From positions 1 through 34,746 of the forward strand of contig JALFLB010000041.1 of assembly GCA_022775045.1 (NCBI GenBank): a DNA stretch of 34,746 bases. The letters run 5' to 3'. Position numbers and translations under genes: made by a program. The DNA is from Agathobacter sp. GTDB taxonomy: Bacteria > Bacillota > Clostridia > Lachnospirales > Lachnospiraceae. This document shows positions 16,057 through 24,249 of this stretch, piece by piece (position 1 is the first letter of the stretch; each line of letters begins with the position of its first letter). The notes below the pieces were generated by a model. The model did no database searches, had not been told where the DNA came from, and saw nothing but the letters and a program-made list of their open reading frames with translations.

Positions 16057-16911
16057 TTACTCACTGGTTTTTGAAGAAACACTACACTTGGAACAAGGTC
16101 CTTTTCCACCAACCTCTGACAACGGAATCATATACACCGTTCTCTTCAATCCACTGCATGTCAGGCTTGTATGATAACAGGTCCCATAATCTGTAATATA
16201 TACCATCCCTGAATGCACCTCTTTTGCTACACATTCTGAACACGCATAGTATTTATGGTCACTTTTATTTCTCAAATCATCCAACCCAGCGGCTTCTACC
16301 GCTCGAATAGACAGATCCAGATACGGACACATACGATTTTTATGATAAACGGTTCCATTCTCTGTTACATAAACATAATCCTCCTGTATCCCATCATCCG
16401 CATCTCCTGTCCACTTGCGACTATTACTCTTCTGGGAAATACGAACACCATCTACCGAAAAGAAGTGAATTGGCAAATTGATCTGATAGTCAGCCTGCAG
16501 CCCAATGTAACAATTCGAAACATTTGATTGCATCAGCGAAATTCCAGGTGTCCCCCCATTTACATAGCGCTTGGGAAGTTCATACTTACCTATCTCACTG
16601 CGGAAATATGCCTCTGCCGATGCCCACAGAACTGCAGGTGACTCCGTACAACTTGCCTCGCATGCCGTCCTACGGCTGGCATATATCAACGATTCCTGCA
16701 CTTGTGTCTGAATTTGCAAAACACGAAAGAAAAACAGAATGGCTGCAAAAAATCCTGCCATAAGCGGAAGTACTACAGCCGCCTCCAGCGTATACGAGCC
16801 TCTATGGCAGGTGCATAAGGGTGCCTTTTTACAGGATTGCCCGTTTTTCATTGTCGTCTTTGGGAAAGCGCTTTTTGTACATGTTCGAGAGTAGTTCTTG
16901 CAAAAAGACAC
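16057..16911 (-). CDS. TadE-like pseudopilin with two HxxxxC/CxxC repeats
   Basis: This is a 284-residue protein. After a basic leader comes the TadE-type membrane segment (SYTLEAAVVLPLMAGFFAAI, T-x-E-A conserved), then an extracellular domain of about 210 residues. Its last 95 residues hold two repeats with the same layout. The first has YVTENGTVYHKNRMC then CSEC; the second has YITDYGTCYHTSLTC then CSKC. Each offers His, Cys and a Cys-x-x-Cys pair, which fits a zinc knuckle. The start at 16911 is a GTG directly after the upstream stop; an ATG at 16851 is an alternative that trims 20 residues. It is likely a minor pilin; the repeats are unusual for TadE/TadF. Confidence 0.75.
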   Translation of the reverse strand: MSFCKNYSRTCTKSAFPKTTMKNGQSCKKAPLCTCHRGSYTLEAAVVLPLMAGFFAAILFFFRVLQIQTQVQESLIYASRRTACEASCTESPAVLWASAEAYFRSEIGKYELPKRYVNGGTPGISLMQSNVSNCYIGLQADYQINLPIHFFSVDGVRISQKSNSRKWTGDADDGIQEDYVYVTENGTVYHKNRMCPYLDLSIRAVEAAGLDDLRNKSDHKYYACSECVAKEVHSGMVYITDYGTCYHTSLTCSGLKRTVYMIPLSEVGGKGPCSKCSVSSKTSE

Positions 16912-16913
16912 CC

Positions 16914-18440
16914 TTATACATCCCCCTTTCCTTTTCGGTAGCTATAGCTTGAATTATTTTGTATACGGAAACAATCAACTTTTCTTCCCAGCAAACTGAC
17001 AAAACCAAGAAATATCGGAGAATACTCATATGTCGCACAAACACTTGTCTCACAGATGAGATGATCCATTCGAAAATTCTCATACCCAGAATTTTTACAT
17101 ACCGTTGCCTCTTCCACGTCCATTCCGCGCATAGCAAGCTTATCCCCACTGTGAAACTGCAAGAGAATACCAAGATAATCCGAATATGCTATCCCGTGCT
17201 GACAATTCTTTGCCTGACTCCACCCAGAGAGCAATGCCGGAAGATCATGCACATTCGATGTCCAGTCAAGTGAACTCTTAATTAGAGGGATTTTTCCTCC
17301 ATCCAGCAGAGTACGCAGATCCAGAACACTTTCCACATATGCCCAGGCCCCAAGAATGCCATATTTTACAATCTCTACAATAATAGGATTAAGTGTCGCA
17401 CCTACAAGTACCAAAGCAAGGGCCAACGCCTCTTCTTGCTTTTCTGGCGAAGCCATCAGACTTGCCATATTGAGTACTTCACGAATTGCCAAAAGTTCTC
17501 CGATAACCGTTCGAAGGTTATCAGAATCTTTGGCCTTGCCGGCGAGCAAATATTCAAGCTCATAATTCATTGCACGATTCTCTTTCGGATTCGTATAGCA
17601 CGCTAAATAATTTACAAAATATTGGTTCAGTAATACCTTTCCATACCAGTCGCTTCCTGATATCTCCCCTTCTGTGCCCACCTGCAGCTGTCGGTGGGAT
17701 ACAACCTGTCTCAAATCAAGTTCTGCATTTGACAGCTTTGCACTTTCTGGCAGTACCAGTGCAAGTATCCCTTTCTTTTTGGCCTCCGCAACAGCAGTCA
17801 GTGGGTTTTCCTCTTCGTTGTTGCTCTGCGTTATCCCTACATCTTCTAAGGTGCCTGACCCTCTTCCCTTCAAATTGCCGCTGGATGAGCCCTCCTTCTC
17901 TGGCTCCAGCGCATCAATCGCTTCATCTATGCTTGATTCCGCATCTCCATAATCCTTTTGCAAGTTTGAAACAGCCTCATAATTGTTATAGATATATTTT
18001 GCAGCCTCGTATGCAATATTCTCCTTCATATAGGCATACACTGCAGCTTCGAAAACCTTTCCATTCTGATCCGTCATTAACAAATACGGATTAAAACTGA
18101 TATCTGTCATCTCTACTGCCAGAAAACTAATTCCGGAAAACGGTCCAACCTTCCCCTCACTTCCAAAATTGTCCCCCGTAAGATTCCTAAGCTGTGCCTC
18201 CCTATTGTTCAAAGAGAACTCCCCTTCTCCATTAGTCGCAGTTACCCCCAGCAAATGATAGGTTTCCCAAAGAGGTGTACAATAGTCGGCAAACATTGAC
18301 TCCAAAACAGAATCCGTGTTCATCCGGGTCGACTTCTCCAGTTCCAGATGCCGCGCAGCCTCCAGAAGTGTAAATAGAAGCTGCGCTACCAACATAAGGG
18401 ATAGTGCCGCAAAAATTGTTATACTGCCTCGCCGTTTCAC
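16914..18440 (-). CDS. DUF5702-type Tad operon protein
   Basis: This 508-residue protein begins with MKRRGSITIFAALSLMLVAQ, a short basic leader and one hydrophobic helix of pseudopilin type. A long mostly polar extracellular domain follows, with a low-complexity Glu/Gly/Ser stretch near 175-205. I recognise it as the DUF5702 family, typically found between the pilin and the minor pilins of Firmicutes Tad clusters; its molecular role is not known. The start GTG shares one base with the Flp pilin stop (TAGTG), with GGAGAAG upstream, so translation is coupled. A strong hydrophobic stretch around residues 335-362 may be a second membrane or buried segment. Confidence 0.8.
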   Translation of the reverse strand: MKRRGSITIFAALSLMLVAQLLFTLLEAARHLELEKSTRMNTDSVLESMFADYCTPLWETYHLLGVTATNGEGEFSLNNREAQLRNLTGDNFGSEGKVGPFSGISFLAVEMTDISFNPYLLMTDQNGKVFEAAVYAYMKENIAYEAAKYIYNNYEAVSNLQKDYGDAESSIDEAIDALEPEKEGSSSGNLKGRGSGTLEDVGITQSNNEEENPLTAVAEAKKKGILALVLPESAKLSNAELDLRQVVSHRQLQVGTEGEISGSDWYGKVLLNQYFVNYLACYTNPKENRAMNYELEYLLAGKAKDSDNLRTVIGELLAIREVLNMASLMASPEKQEEALALALVLVGATLNPIIVEIVKYGILGAWAYVESVLDLRTLLDGGKIPLIKSSLDWTSNVHDLPALLSGWSQAKNCQHGIAYSDYLGILLQFHSGDKLAMRGMDVEEATVCKNSGYENFRMDHLICETSVCATYEYSPIFLGFVSLLGRKVDCFRIQNNSSYSYRKGKGDV

Positions 18441-18607
18441 TATACTTCTCCAGCTCGCTCTGTGATCGTCTCAAAAATATCCGTCACAAGAGAGGTCAGT
18501 TTATTTTTAAAAATCAAAACCAAACCAATTAAAACCACCACAATCAGAATCATCTCAACTACACCGATTCCTTCTTCATCTTCCAAAAAATTCTTAAATC
18601 CTAGCAT
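18440..18607 (-). CDS. flp: Flp-type major pilin, 55 residues
   Basis: This small gene encodes a short Flp pilin. GGAGGT sits 7 bases before the ATG. The leader MLGFKNFLEDEEG ends in Gly13, after which the prepilin peptidase would cut. Glu18 is then at mature position +5 as the class requires, followed by a hydrophobic core (EMILIVVVLIGLVLIF) and a short amphipathic tail. Such pilins polymerise into thin adhesive Flp/Tad fibres outside the cell. Its place between tadC and the DUF5702 gene, and the one-base overlap with the latter, support it. It is the only Flp pilin gene visible. Confidence 0.9.
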   Translation of the reverse strand: MLGFKNFLEDEEGIGVVEMILIVVVLIGLVLIFKNKLTSLVTDIFETITERAGEV

Positions 18608-18618
18608 AATTTTACCTC

Positions 18619-19836
18619 CTATAGTTTAAATGACAGCATTGCCGGAACCATAATAATTGCAATCACAATTCCAAGCATCAACACAAGTGGCAGGAGCATT
18701 TTGGTTCCCGCCTCCTCCCCAAGCTTTCTTGCATATGCCTTGCGTTCCTCCATTGCATCTGCCGCCTCTTGCTCCAAAAGTTCACATAAACCTCTGCTTC
18801 CTGTCTGCAAATTCTGAATCAGAATACGGACAAGCCTCTGATATGGGCCTAGACCGGTTCTTTCTGCAAATTTTTCATACGCAATACGTTCACTCTCTCC
18901 ATCGCAGATTTCATAATTTGTAATTACCATTTCCTCATAGACATACCGTTCTGTGCATTCGTTTTTTTGCCTTTTATCAAGATATTGAGCGGAAATTCGA
19001 TTCCAGGACTGTTTTAAAGACATACCAGATCCCAGTAAAATCAACAATTTGCTGACAACCTCAGAATAATCCAGACTCATCTGCTCCTTTCGCTTGTTCT
19101 GTTCTGTTTTTGCTCGTTCCAGTATCACAAGCCGGAGCAGAATGACTACGATAAGCTCAAAGAAAAAAACTTTAAGAACAAGATGCTGCTTCTTTTCTTT
19201 CCATTCCAGCTGAATTCCATTAACCTCATCGGGAAGTATAAATACTTCTTTCCCCTTTTGATTCCCCTCCTGCTCCACAGCATTCTGAATATCTACAAGA
19301 ATCTGCTCTTCCTTAGAAAGTTTGCGTGGAAAAACCATAAAAGAAAAAACATAGGATTCTTTTTCTTCTCCACAACGAAGGTCTGCAGTTGCCTGCACCA
19401 AAGTACCCTGTTTTGTAAGCTCATCCGAGAGAATCTGACCATCTGTATCTACAACATCATAATGGTCCAAACTCCACTCTGCTTTCACCAGTCCTCCCAC
19501 ATAGTTCTCTTTCATATTAACTGCTGTAGTGACATGTTCTCCCGTCTCACCCTGTGAAAAAAAGGATGCATCAATTTCTCTCTCTGCCTGCGTGAAATAT
19601 TTCTTTGCCTGTTTCTCCGTAATTTTGACAGCCGGAACCATAAGCTCATAATCGTAAGCCTTCAGCAAATCGCCTGCATCTACCGTCAGTTCCACCAAAT
19701 TATCACGACTTCCCTCTTTTCCTCGGACAATTTCATTTTGATGATTCAGACTTTTTTCCGACGCTTCCACATAACCAGCCAAAAACAGAAACAGCAGGCA
19801 AACCAGTCCCACCTCCATCCATTTCTTTTTGTTCAT
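18619..19836 (-). CDS. tadC: TadC-like platform protein with N-terminal exported extension
   Basis: This 405-residue protein has two halves. Residues 1-25 are a signal-like hydrophobic segment, and about 26-215 form a polar, presumably extracytoplasmic domain. A membrane helix follows (about 220-240, VLKVFFFELIVVILLRLVIL). The C-terminal half is a type II secretion F domain (about 255-400: YSEVVSKLLILLGSGMSLKQ, QNLQTGSRGLCELLEQEA, ER...LGEEAGTKMLLPLVLM) with a final membrane helix. TadB and TadC form the inner-membrane platform of the pilus. Usual TadC proteins (about 300) lack such an exported domain, so this fusion is noteworthy. The start follows the tadB stop closely, consistent with cotranscription. 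Confidence 0.85.
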   Translation of the reverse strand: MNKKKWMEVGLVCLLFLFLAGYVEASEKSLNHQNEIVRGKEGSRDNLVELTVDAGDLLKAYDYELMVPAVKITEKQAKKYFTQAEREIDASFFSQGETGEHVTTAVNMKENYVGGLVKAEWSLDHYDVVDTDGQILSDELTKQGTLVQATADLRCGEEKESYVFSFMVFPRKLSKEEQILVDIQNAVEQEGNQKGKEVFILPDEVNGIQLEWKEKKQHLVLKVFFFELIVVILLRLVILERAKTEQNKRKEQMSLDYSEVVSKLLILLGSGMSLKQSWNRISAQYLDKRQKNECTERYVYEEMVITNYEICDGESERIAYEKFAERTGLGPYQRLVRILIQNLQTGSRGLCELLEQEAADAMEERKAYARKLGEEAGTKMLLPLVLMLGIVIAIIMVPAMLSFKL

Positions 19837-19863
19837 ATCGGCTTAATCACCCCCTCTCAACTT

Positions 19864-20601
19864 TTACATACGGATATCCAAAATCCTTTCCGCCAAAACC
19901 ATCGCACCACCATAAGCCAAAAGACAGACACTCATAAAAAGGACACCCGCCACATTTCCATATAACACGTCCATAAATCCTGATGATGTCACTTTTAAAT
20001 ATGCCAGAATCATCATTGGCATAAGGTTCATTACTTTTTGCTCCAGCTTGCGGGATGCAACCAGCACTTGAATTTCCCTCTCCGTTTCATATCGGGCACG
20101 CATGTGTCCTGTGGTCCCCTCAATAATTGTCACAAAATTTCCACCACTCCGCTTTGCAAATGCAAAGACTTCCGAAAAACTTGCTATATCTGCATTTCCA
20201 GAGCGTGCAGCAAAATCAGCAAGCAACTGCTCAAGAGGCATATTAAATCCTACAGAATGATTCATACTATCTAACTCTCGATAGAGAAAGGCATCTTTTC
20301 CATATGCTCGTTCTATTTCCTTTTGTGCTTCTTTCCATGAATTTTCCATGGAAAAGCCTGCCAACAATGAAGAGCTAACACTGCGCAGTGCATCGAGGAA
20401 TTCCTTTGCCAGCTGCTCCTGAATCTTTTCGATTCCAAACGAAATCTGTCGTTTCCTAATGATTCCAAACAACATCGGCACCAAAAGCAGTCCAAACCAG
20501 CTATCATAAAACAGGTATGCAATTGCTCCTCCAAGAAGCAATGCACTTCCCAGACATCTCCACCTTTCAGAAAATGTCAATTTGTATTCCCTATAATCCA
20601 T
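19864..20601 (-). CDS. tadB: TadB-like pilus platform protein
   Basis: This is a 245-residue integral membrane protein with type II secretion F domain features. An N-terminal hairpin of hydrophobic helices (about 17-47) is followed by a cytoplasmic helical domain (about 55-185) containing EFLDALRSVSSSLLAGFSME and FAKRSGGNFVTIIEGTT. C-terminal membrane helices lie at about 188-240. It pairs with TadC beneath the CpaF motor ATPase. The gene sits 12 bases after cpaF and 27 bases before tadC, all on one strand, in the conserved order cpaF-tadB-tadC. Confidence 0.9.
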   Translation of the reverse strand: MDYREYKLTFSERWRCLGSALLLGGAIAYLFYDSWFGLLLVPMLFGIIRKRQISFGIEKIQEQLAKEFLDALRSVSSSLLAGFSMENSWKEAQKEIERAYGKDAFLYRELDSMNHSVGFNMPLEQLLADFAARSGNADIASFSEVFAFAKRSGGNFVTIIEGTTGHMRARYETEREIQVLVASRKLEQKVMNLMPMMILAYLKVTSSGFMDVLYGNVAGVLFMSVCLLAYGGAMVLAERILDIRM

Positions 20602-20613
20602 ACGTTCCCCTCC

Positions 20614-21834
20614 TTATGAACACAATCCCTGTTCATCCGGAAGCTGCACACCCGCCATATCTAACTTTTTGCGATTTACCAACGCACCTGTCTGCACCAG
20701 TTCCCATGTACCCTCTTCTCCTTGTAACTGATAAAGCGGCGACAAAACGATCTCCCCATCATGAATTCCCTGTATTTCTGTAATTTCCAAGACTCTTCGG
20801 CTGCGATCAGACAACCGACCCAAATGCACGATCACATCAATGCCGGAAGCAATCTGCTGCCTAATTGCCGCAATCGGAAGATCCATCCCCATCAAAACCA
20901 TCATCTCCAGACGTGCAAGTATATCCCTGCTGGAATTACCATGGGCCGTGGAAAGCCCGCCGTCATGACCGGTGTTTAATGCCTGCAGCATATCAAACGC
21001 CTCTGCACCACGGCATTCCCCGACAATAATCCGATCCGGTCTCATTCGAAGTGCTGTTCGGATTAAATCCCGAATGGTTACCGGCATTACTCCTTCCATA
21101 TTGGCATTGCGCGTCTCAAGACGCACAAGATTACTCACGCCCTGAATCTGTAATTCCGCGGAATCTTCAATTGTAATTACCCTTTCATCCTCGGGAATGT
21201 ACTGCGATAACGCATTGAGAAATGTTGTTTTTCCAGAACTGGTTCCCCCAGAAATTAATAAGCTGTATCGAGCTCTCACCAGACTCGCCAAAAGGCTGGC
21301 CGCCTCTTCCGTAATTGCCCCTTTTGCAATCAATGCATCCATGTCAAGTGGATGTTCAGGAAACTTTCGAATTGTGATAGCAGAACCATCCAGCGAAATA
21401 GGAGATAACACAATATTGACACGGGAACCATCTTCAAGGCGGGTGTCAACAATCGGATTCGAGAGATTGACCACTCGGTTGTGTCTGCCAACAATCTGTT
21501 GGATAATATCCTGCATCTTTTCTTCACTTGCAAAACACTGATTCCATCGAAAAACTTCGCCAGCCTTTTCGAAAAAGATATGCCTGGCCCCATTCACCAT
21601 AACCTCCGAGACTTCCGGATCATCCAGCAGTTCCTGCAGTGCATCCAACTTACGAAGTGAATTGAATACTCGTCTTTCCAATTGAACCCGCTCATGAAGT
21701 GTCAGTGTTACCCCCTGCAGAACACAGGCAGTTTCCTCTCCGATGAGATTCTCAATCTCCTCATCTGCCATATCTCGGGAAAGATCCATCCTCTCCAGAA
21801 CTCTGGCACGAATCTGACTGACAAATTCATCCAA
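20614..21834 (-). CDS. cpaF: CpaF/TadA pilus assembly ATPase
   Basis: This is the motor ATPase of Tad pilus secretion (PilT/VirB11 type), on the cytoplasmic face as a hexamer. Of its 406 residues, the N-terminal domain is about 1-160 and the RecA core has Walker [10 protein letters not shown] (196-204). Then come the Asp box around [12 protein letters not shown], Walker B with [16 protein letters not shown], and the His box [14 protein letters not shown]. The start is a TTG at 21834 with GGGGGTGATGTC upstream; it overlaps the end of the TadZ-like gene by 8 bases. Length and motifs are complete, so it should be active. Confidence 0.96.
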   Translation of the reverse strand: MDEFVSQIRARVLERMDLSRDMADEEIENLIGEETACVLQGVTLTLHERVQLERRVFNSLRKLDALQELLDDPEVSEVMVNGARHIFFEKAGEVFRWNQCFASEEKMQDIIQQIVGRHNRVVNLSNPIVDTRLEDGSRVNIVLSPISLDGSAITIRKFPEHPLDMDALIAKGAITEEAASLLASLVRARYSLLISGGTSSGKTTFLNALSQYIPEDERVITIEDSAELQIQGVSNLVRLETRNANMEGVMPVTIRDLIRTALRMRPDRIIVGECRGAEAFDMLQALNTGHDGGLSTAHGNSSRDILARLEMMVLMGMDLPIAAIRQQIASGIDVIVHLGRLSDRSRRVLEITEIQGIHDGEIVLSPLYQLQGEEGTWELVQTGALVNRKKLDMAGVQLPDEQGLCS

Positions 21835-22843
21835 CGGACATCACCCCCGGTATCATTCGGCGGATGCTATCTCCAAATTCGTTCCACTTCCACTGCTCAA
21901 TCAACCTTTCACAAGAGATCATCGGCGAAGTTGCAAGCGGAATCTGGATCTCCTTAATCCGTCGCTTCCAGTCCTCATCCCCATGCTTTTCTATCTCTGC
22001 AAAGAATTCCTTCTCCCTCCATTGTCCAAGCCCTCCATGGCTTTTCATCAAATAAATCTCCTGACAACTTCCCAGCAGTTCAAAAAAACCTACAAACCGG
22101 GAACCCATATTTAAAATGAGTGTACTGTAATCCATCTCCTGTGCCAGAATCTGTAACAGCTTCTGGTAAGTTGAATTCTGTGCTTCACATAAACACTCGG
22201 TATTGCGCACCGGGTAGACAACATCTGCACGGTCGAGATGGCCAATACAGGAAACAATACGGCTCTTCGAGTAGGTTCCGCTCTCTGCCATGACAAGAAG
22301 CTCCTCCATTCCCGCCGCATTGTCGCATTCCATCAGCTGTGACAAGCCGCTGTTCTCCTGCAAATCAAGAAGCAGAACCCGCTCCTTTTCACTCAAAATC
22401 GACGAAAGCGTTACAGCAAATGGCAGCTGATATTCATTTTCTGCAAGTGAATACACCGCAAGCACCTGAAATCGCCCTTGCAGGCACCCGTTCTGCCGGA
22501 CATTCTTGATTTCCTCGCCAATCTGTTTTAAGATCTCATCCACAATTTTGTTTACTTCCTGATACTTATCCACAAGATATACACCCCCTTCCTCTTGGAT
22601 GTCCACATTCTCCTCCTGATCGTAAAGATAAATTACCGGCACCTTCACCCCTTTTGTACCGATTGGTCCCTCATAATCTGAAAGCAACACTGCATCGAAA
22701 TCTGCTTCATCTTCCCACAGACTTTCTGCCTCTGTAAAAATGTGCAATTCCAGCTGCTCTCTGTAATGGTTCATCAGACAGCTGGTAAACCGGTCCCCAT
22801 ACTCCCGGTCTCCCACATATAGTCCAAGCCGAATTCGTTTCAT
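21827..22843 (-). CDS. CpaE/TadZ-like pilus localisation protein
   Basis: This 338-residue protein has an N-terminal receiver-like domain (about 1-110: RLGLYVGDREYGDRFTS, DAVLLSDYEGP) followed by a MinD/ParA-like domain. In the latter, the expected P-loop region (about 125-160: FQVLAVYSLAENEYQLPFAV) lacks a Walker A lysine. Deviant-Walker TadZ/CpaE proteins place the pilus machine at the pole or along the cell. The start at 22843 is chosen because GAGGAGG precedes it; the open frame runs on to 22930 but would overlap the tadV gene. It lies between tadV and cpaF as expected for this role. Confidence 0.82.
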   Translation of the reverse strand: MKRIRLGLYVGDREYGDRFTSCLMNHYREQLELHIFTEAESLWEDEADFDAVLLSDYEGPIGTKGVKVPVIYLYDQEENVDIQEEGGVYLVDKYQEVNKIVDEILKQIGEEIKNVRQNGCLQGRFQVLAVYSLAENEYQLPFAVTLSSILSEKERVLLLDLQENSGLSQLMECDNAAGMEELLVMAESGTYSKSRIVSCIGHLDRADVVYPVRNTECLCEAQNSTYQKLLQILAQEMDYSTLILNMGSRFVGFFELLGSCQEIYLMKSHGGLGQWREKEFFAEIEKHGDEDWKRRIKEIQIPLATSPMISCERLIEQWKWNEFGDSIRRMIPGVMSVG

Positions 22844-22874
22844 CGTACCTCCTCTCTGAACTTTCCTGACAGTA

Positions 22875-23411
22875 CTATCCATGCATATAAGCATATCCCT
22901 TGATAGCCAGCAACCCAATCTGTATTGCAAGCGAAAAATGTATCAGGTTTTGCTCTTCTGCCATAGTCTCTCGATAAGACGAAATATTTCCCTGTAAAAC
23001 ATCCCTGAAAAACACTCCACTCTTAAAAAGACTAAATCGCAGATTGCGGTTATAAAGCATCTTTACAACAGAAATTACCGCACCTACAGCAAAGGCAGCC
23101 AACATACAGCCTGTCAGTGTTTTGAAATTAGTAAATGCACCTATTACGGAAAAAAGTTTGATATCTCCGGCACCCAAAGCACCAAAAAGATATAAAAGAT
23201 ATAACATGACAACCGGAAAAGAAATATTCACAAGAATATGAAAAATTCGTGGTACCCCACCTAGGAATATACCGAATACCAACGATAAAATCAGTCCCAT
23301 GATAATCAGCCGGTTACTGATTCTCATGTACTTAAAATCCTGAATCACCGCCACAATTACAATCATGTGCAGGATCAGTTCGGATGCATACTGCATCACA
23401 TTCAATTGCAT
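22875..23411 (-). CDS. tadV: prepilin peptidase, TadV/CpaA type
   Basis: This is an A24-type aspartyl prepilin peptidase, about 178 residues with five or six membrane helices. Catalytic aspartates are Asp25 in VIQDFKYMRISN and Asp83 in GALGAGDIKLFSV. It would cut the Flp pilin after Gly13. The start is uncertain: ATG 23411 sits very close to the GAGGTG site, while TTG 23405 has better spacing. The open frame extends upstream to 23498, but that would cross the promoter at 23434-23462 and is rejected. It is the first gene of the Tad operon. Confidence 0.9.
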   Translation of the reverse strand: MQLNVMQYASELILHMIVIVAVIQDFKYMRISNRLIIMGLILSLVFGIFLGGVPRIFHILVNISFPVVMLYLLYLFGALGAGDIKLFSVIGAFTNFKTLTGCMLAAFAVGAVISVVKMLYNRNLRFSLFKSGVFFRDVLQGNISSYRETMAEEQNLIHFSLAIQIGLLAIKGYAYMHG

Positions 23412-23433
23412 CACCTCTTTTGTTGTGAATCGA

Positions 23434-23462
23434 ATTGTAGCATTGCATTTTTCTTTTGTCAA
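23434..23462 (-). promoter_or_regulatory. main promoter of the Tad pilus operon
   Basis: On the minus strand, a perfect TTGACA (23457-23462) and TACAAT (23434-23439) are 17 bases apart, with the tadV start about 25-30 bases downstream. No other strong promoter or terminator is visible until 14274, so all eleven pilus genes may depend on it. Confidence 0.88.
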
Positions 23463-23545
23463 GCAATTTTCAAAAAAATTTCTGTATAACTTTTCCATTT
23501 TTGCTTATACTTGTAAAAAGGGCCTTTGAGAAAGCAGGTGATTCA

Positions 23546-23779
23546 TTGAAATTATTTAAGACAACCCCGGAAACACCAGACGGATATGCCGTGTTGGTCG
23601 ACAACTTACAGCAGACAACCACAGAACTAAAAATTGCCTATGAAAATCTCCAAAATGTCGTAGACCCGGACCTCATCGATTACTATATCTATCAGGCAAA
23701 GGCAGTTCAGATGCGCTACAAATTTTTGCTGGGCTGCGTAAAAAAATTAGAGGGCTCTTACACAAAGAACCCTCTCTGA
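23546..23779 (+). CDS. YaaL family protein (DUF2508)
   Basis: This is a small helical protein of 77 residues. The start is a TTG at 23546 with AGGTG 7 bases upstream; the open frame reaches 23456 but that part would overlap the Tad promoter. The diagnostic C-terminal helix is DYYIYQAKAVQMRYKFLLG, typical of the YaaL/DUF2508 family, often found near recR and sporulation genes in Firmicutes; its function is unknown. It is divergent from the Tad operon and converges on fliS. The two coding ends overlap by 22 bases, and its last 13 codons include the fliS terminator. Confidence 0.78.
   Translation: MKLFKTTPETPDGYAVLVDNLQQTTTELKIAYENLQNVVDPDLIDYYIYQAKAVQMRYKFLLGCVKKLEGSYTKNPL
23741..23775 (-). 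terminator. terminator of the flagellin-fliS operon, inside the convergent YaaL-like gene
   Basis: An 11-base stem (23749-23759 with 23765-23775) has one U-G pair when read on the minus strand and a 5-base loop. It is followed on the minus strand by AATTTTTT. The fliS stop codon is inside the hairpin. Confidence 0.88.
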
Positions 23780-24234
23780 TTATCGTTATCCATATAGCTT
23801 TCATTCAATTCTCCCCGGCCGTATGTCATTCCGGCATACACCTGCTGGGTATTGCGCATCATCGGTCCACTGGTGTCCTGTCTGGCTGCCTCGACAAAGG
23901 ATCCATACAGACGCCGGAGGATCTTGTCCGCTTCGTTTAACCCGTCCAGTTGATTCTGATACAAAGTCCGCGCAAGCTCATTTTTACAAAAAACATAGAG
24001 CGCATAGAGATTATTGGACAACTCATAAGAAAAATCCAGACTTTGAATCATCTCATCCAGTACTCTCTGGGACTTACGAAGAGCATTTTTCATCTCCTCG
24101 TGTTCTCCATCCTCATATGCTTTTTTCACATCATCCATGTAGGCAAACAAAATGTCGTAAATAATCACAATCATGCCACCGGAATTACACTGGCTGAGCC
24201 TTCTCGTAAAATCCTGCTTTAACCGATCATCCAT
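23758..24234 (-). CDS. fliS: flagellar export chaperone FliS
   Basis: FliS binds the C-terminus of flagellin in the cytoplasm and keeps it unpolymerised until export. The 158-residue protein is largely helical: LSQCNSGGMIVIIYDILFAYMDD, KSQRVLDEMIQSLDFSYELSNN and LYALYVFCKNELAR match the family helices. It is about 25 residues longer than usual because of a polar tail (Met/Asn/Gln/Gly-rich). The gene directly follows flagellin with a 15-base gap, so chaperone and client are made together. I rate FliS more likely than FliT because of the LYxxYxFxxxxLxxA pattern. Confidence 0.88.
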   Translation of the reverse strand: MDDRLKQDFTRRLSQCNSGGMIVIIYDILFAYMDDVKKAYEDGEHEEMKNALRKSQRVLDEMIQSLDFSYELSNNLYALYVFCKNELARTLYQNQLDGLNEADKILRRLYGSFVEAARQDTSGPMMRNTQQVYAGMTYGRGELNESYMDNDNQRGFFV

Positions 24235-24249
24235 ATTTTCAGCCTCCGA

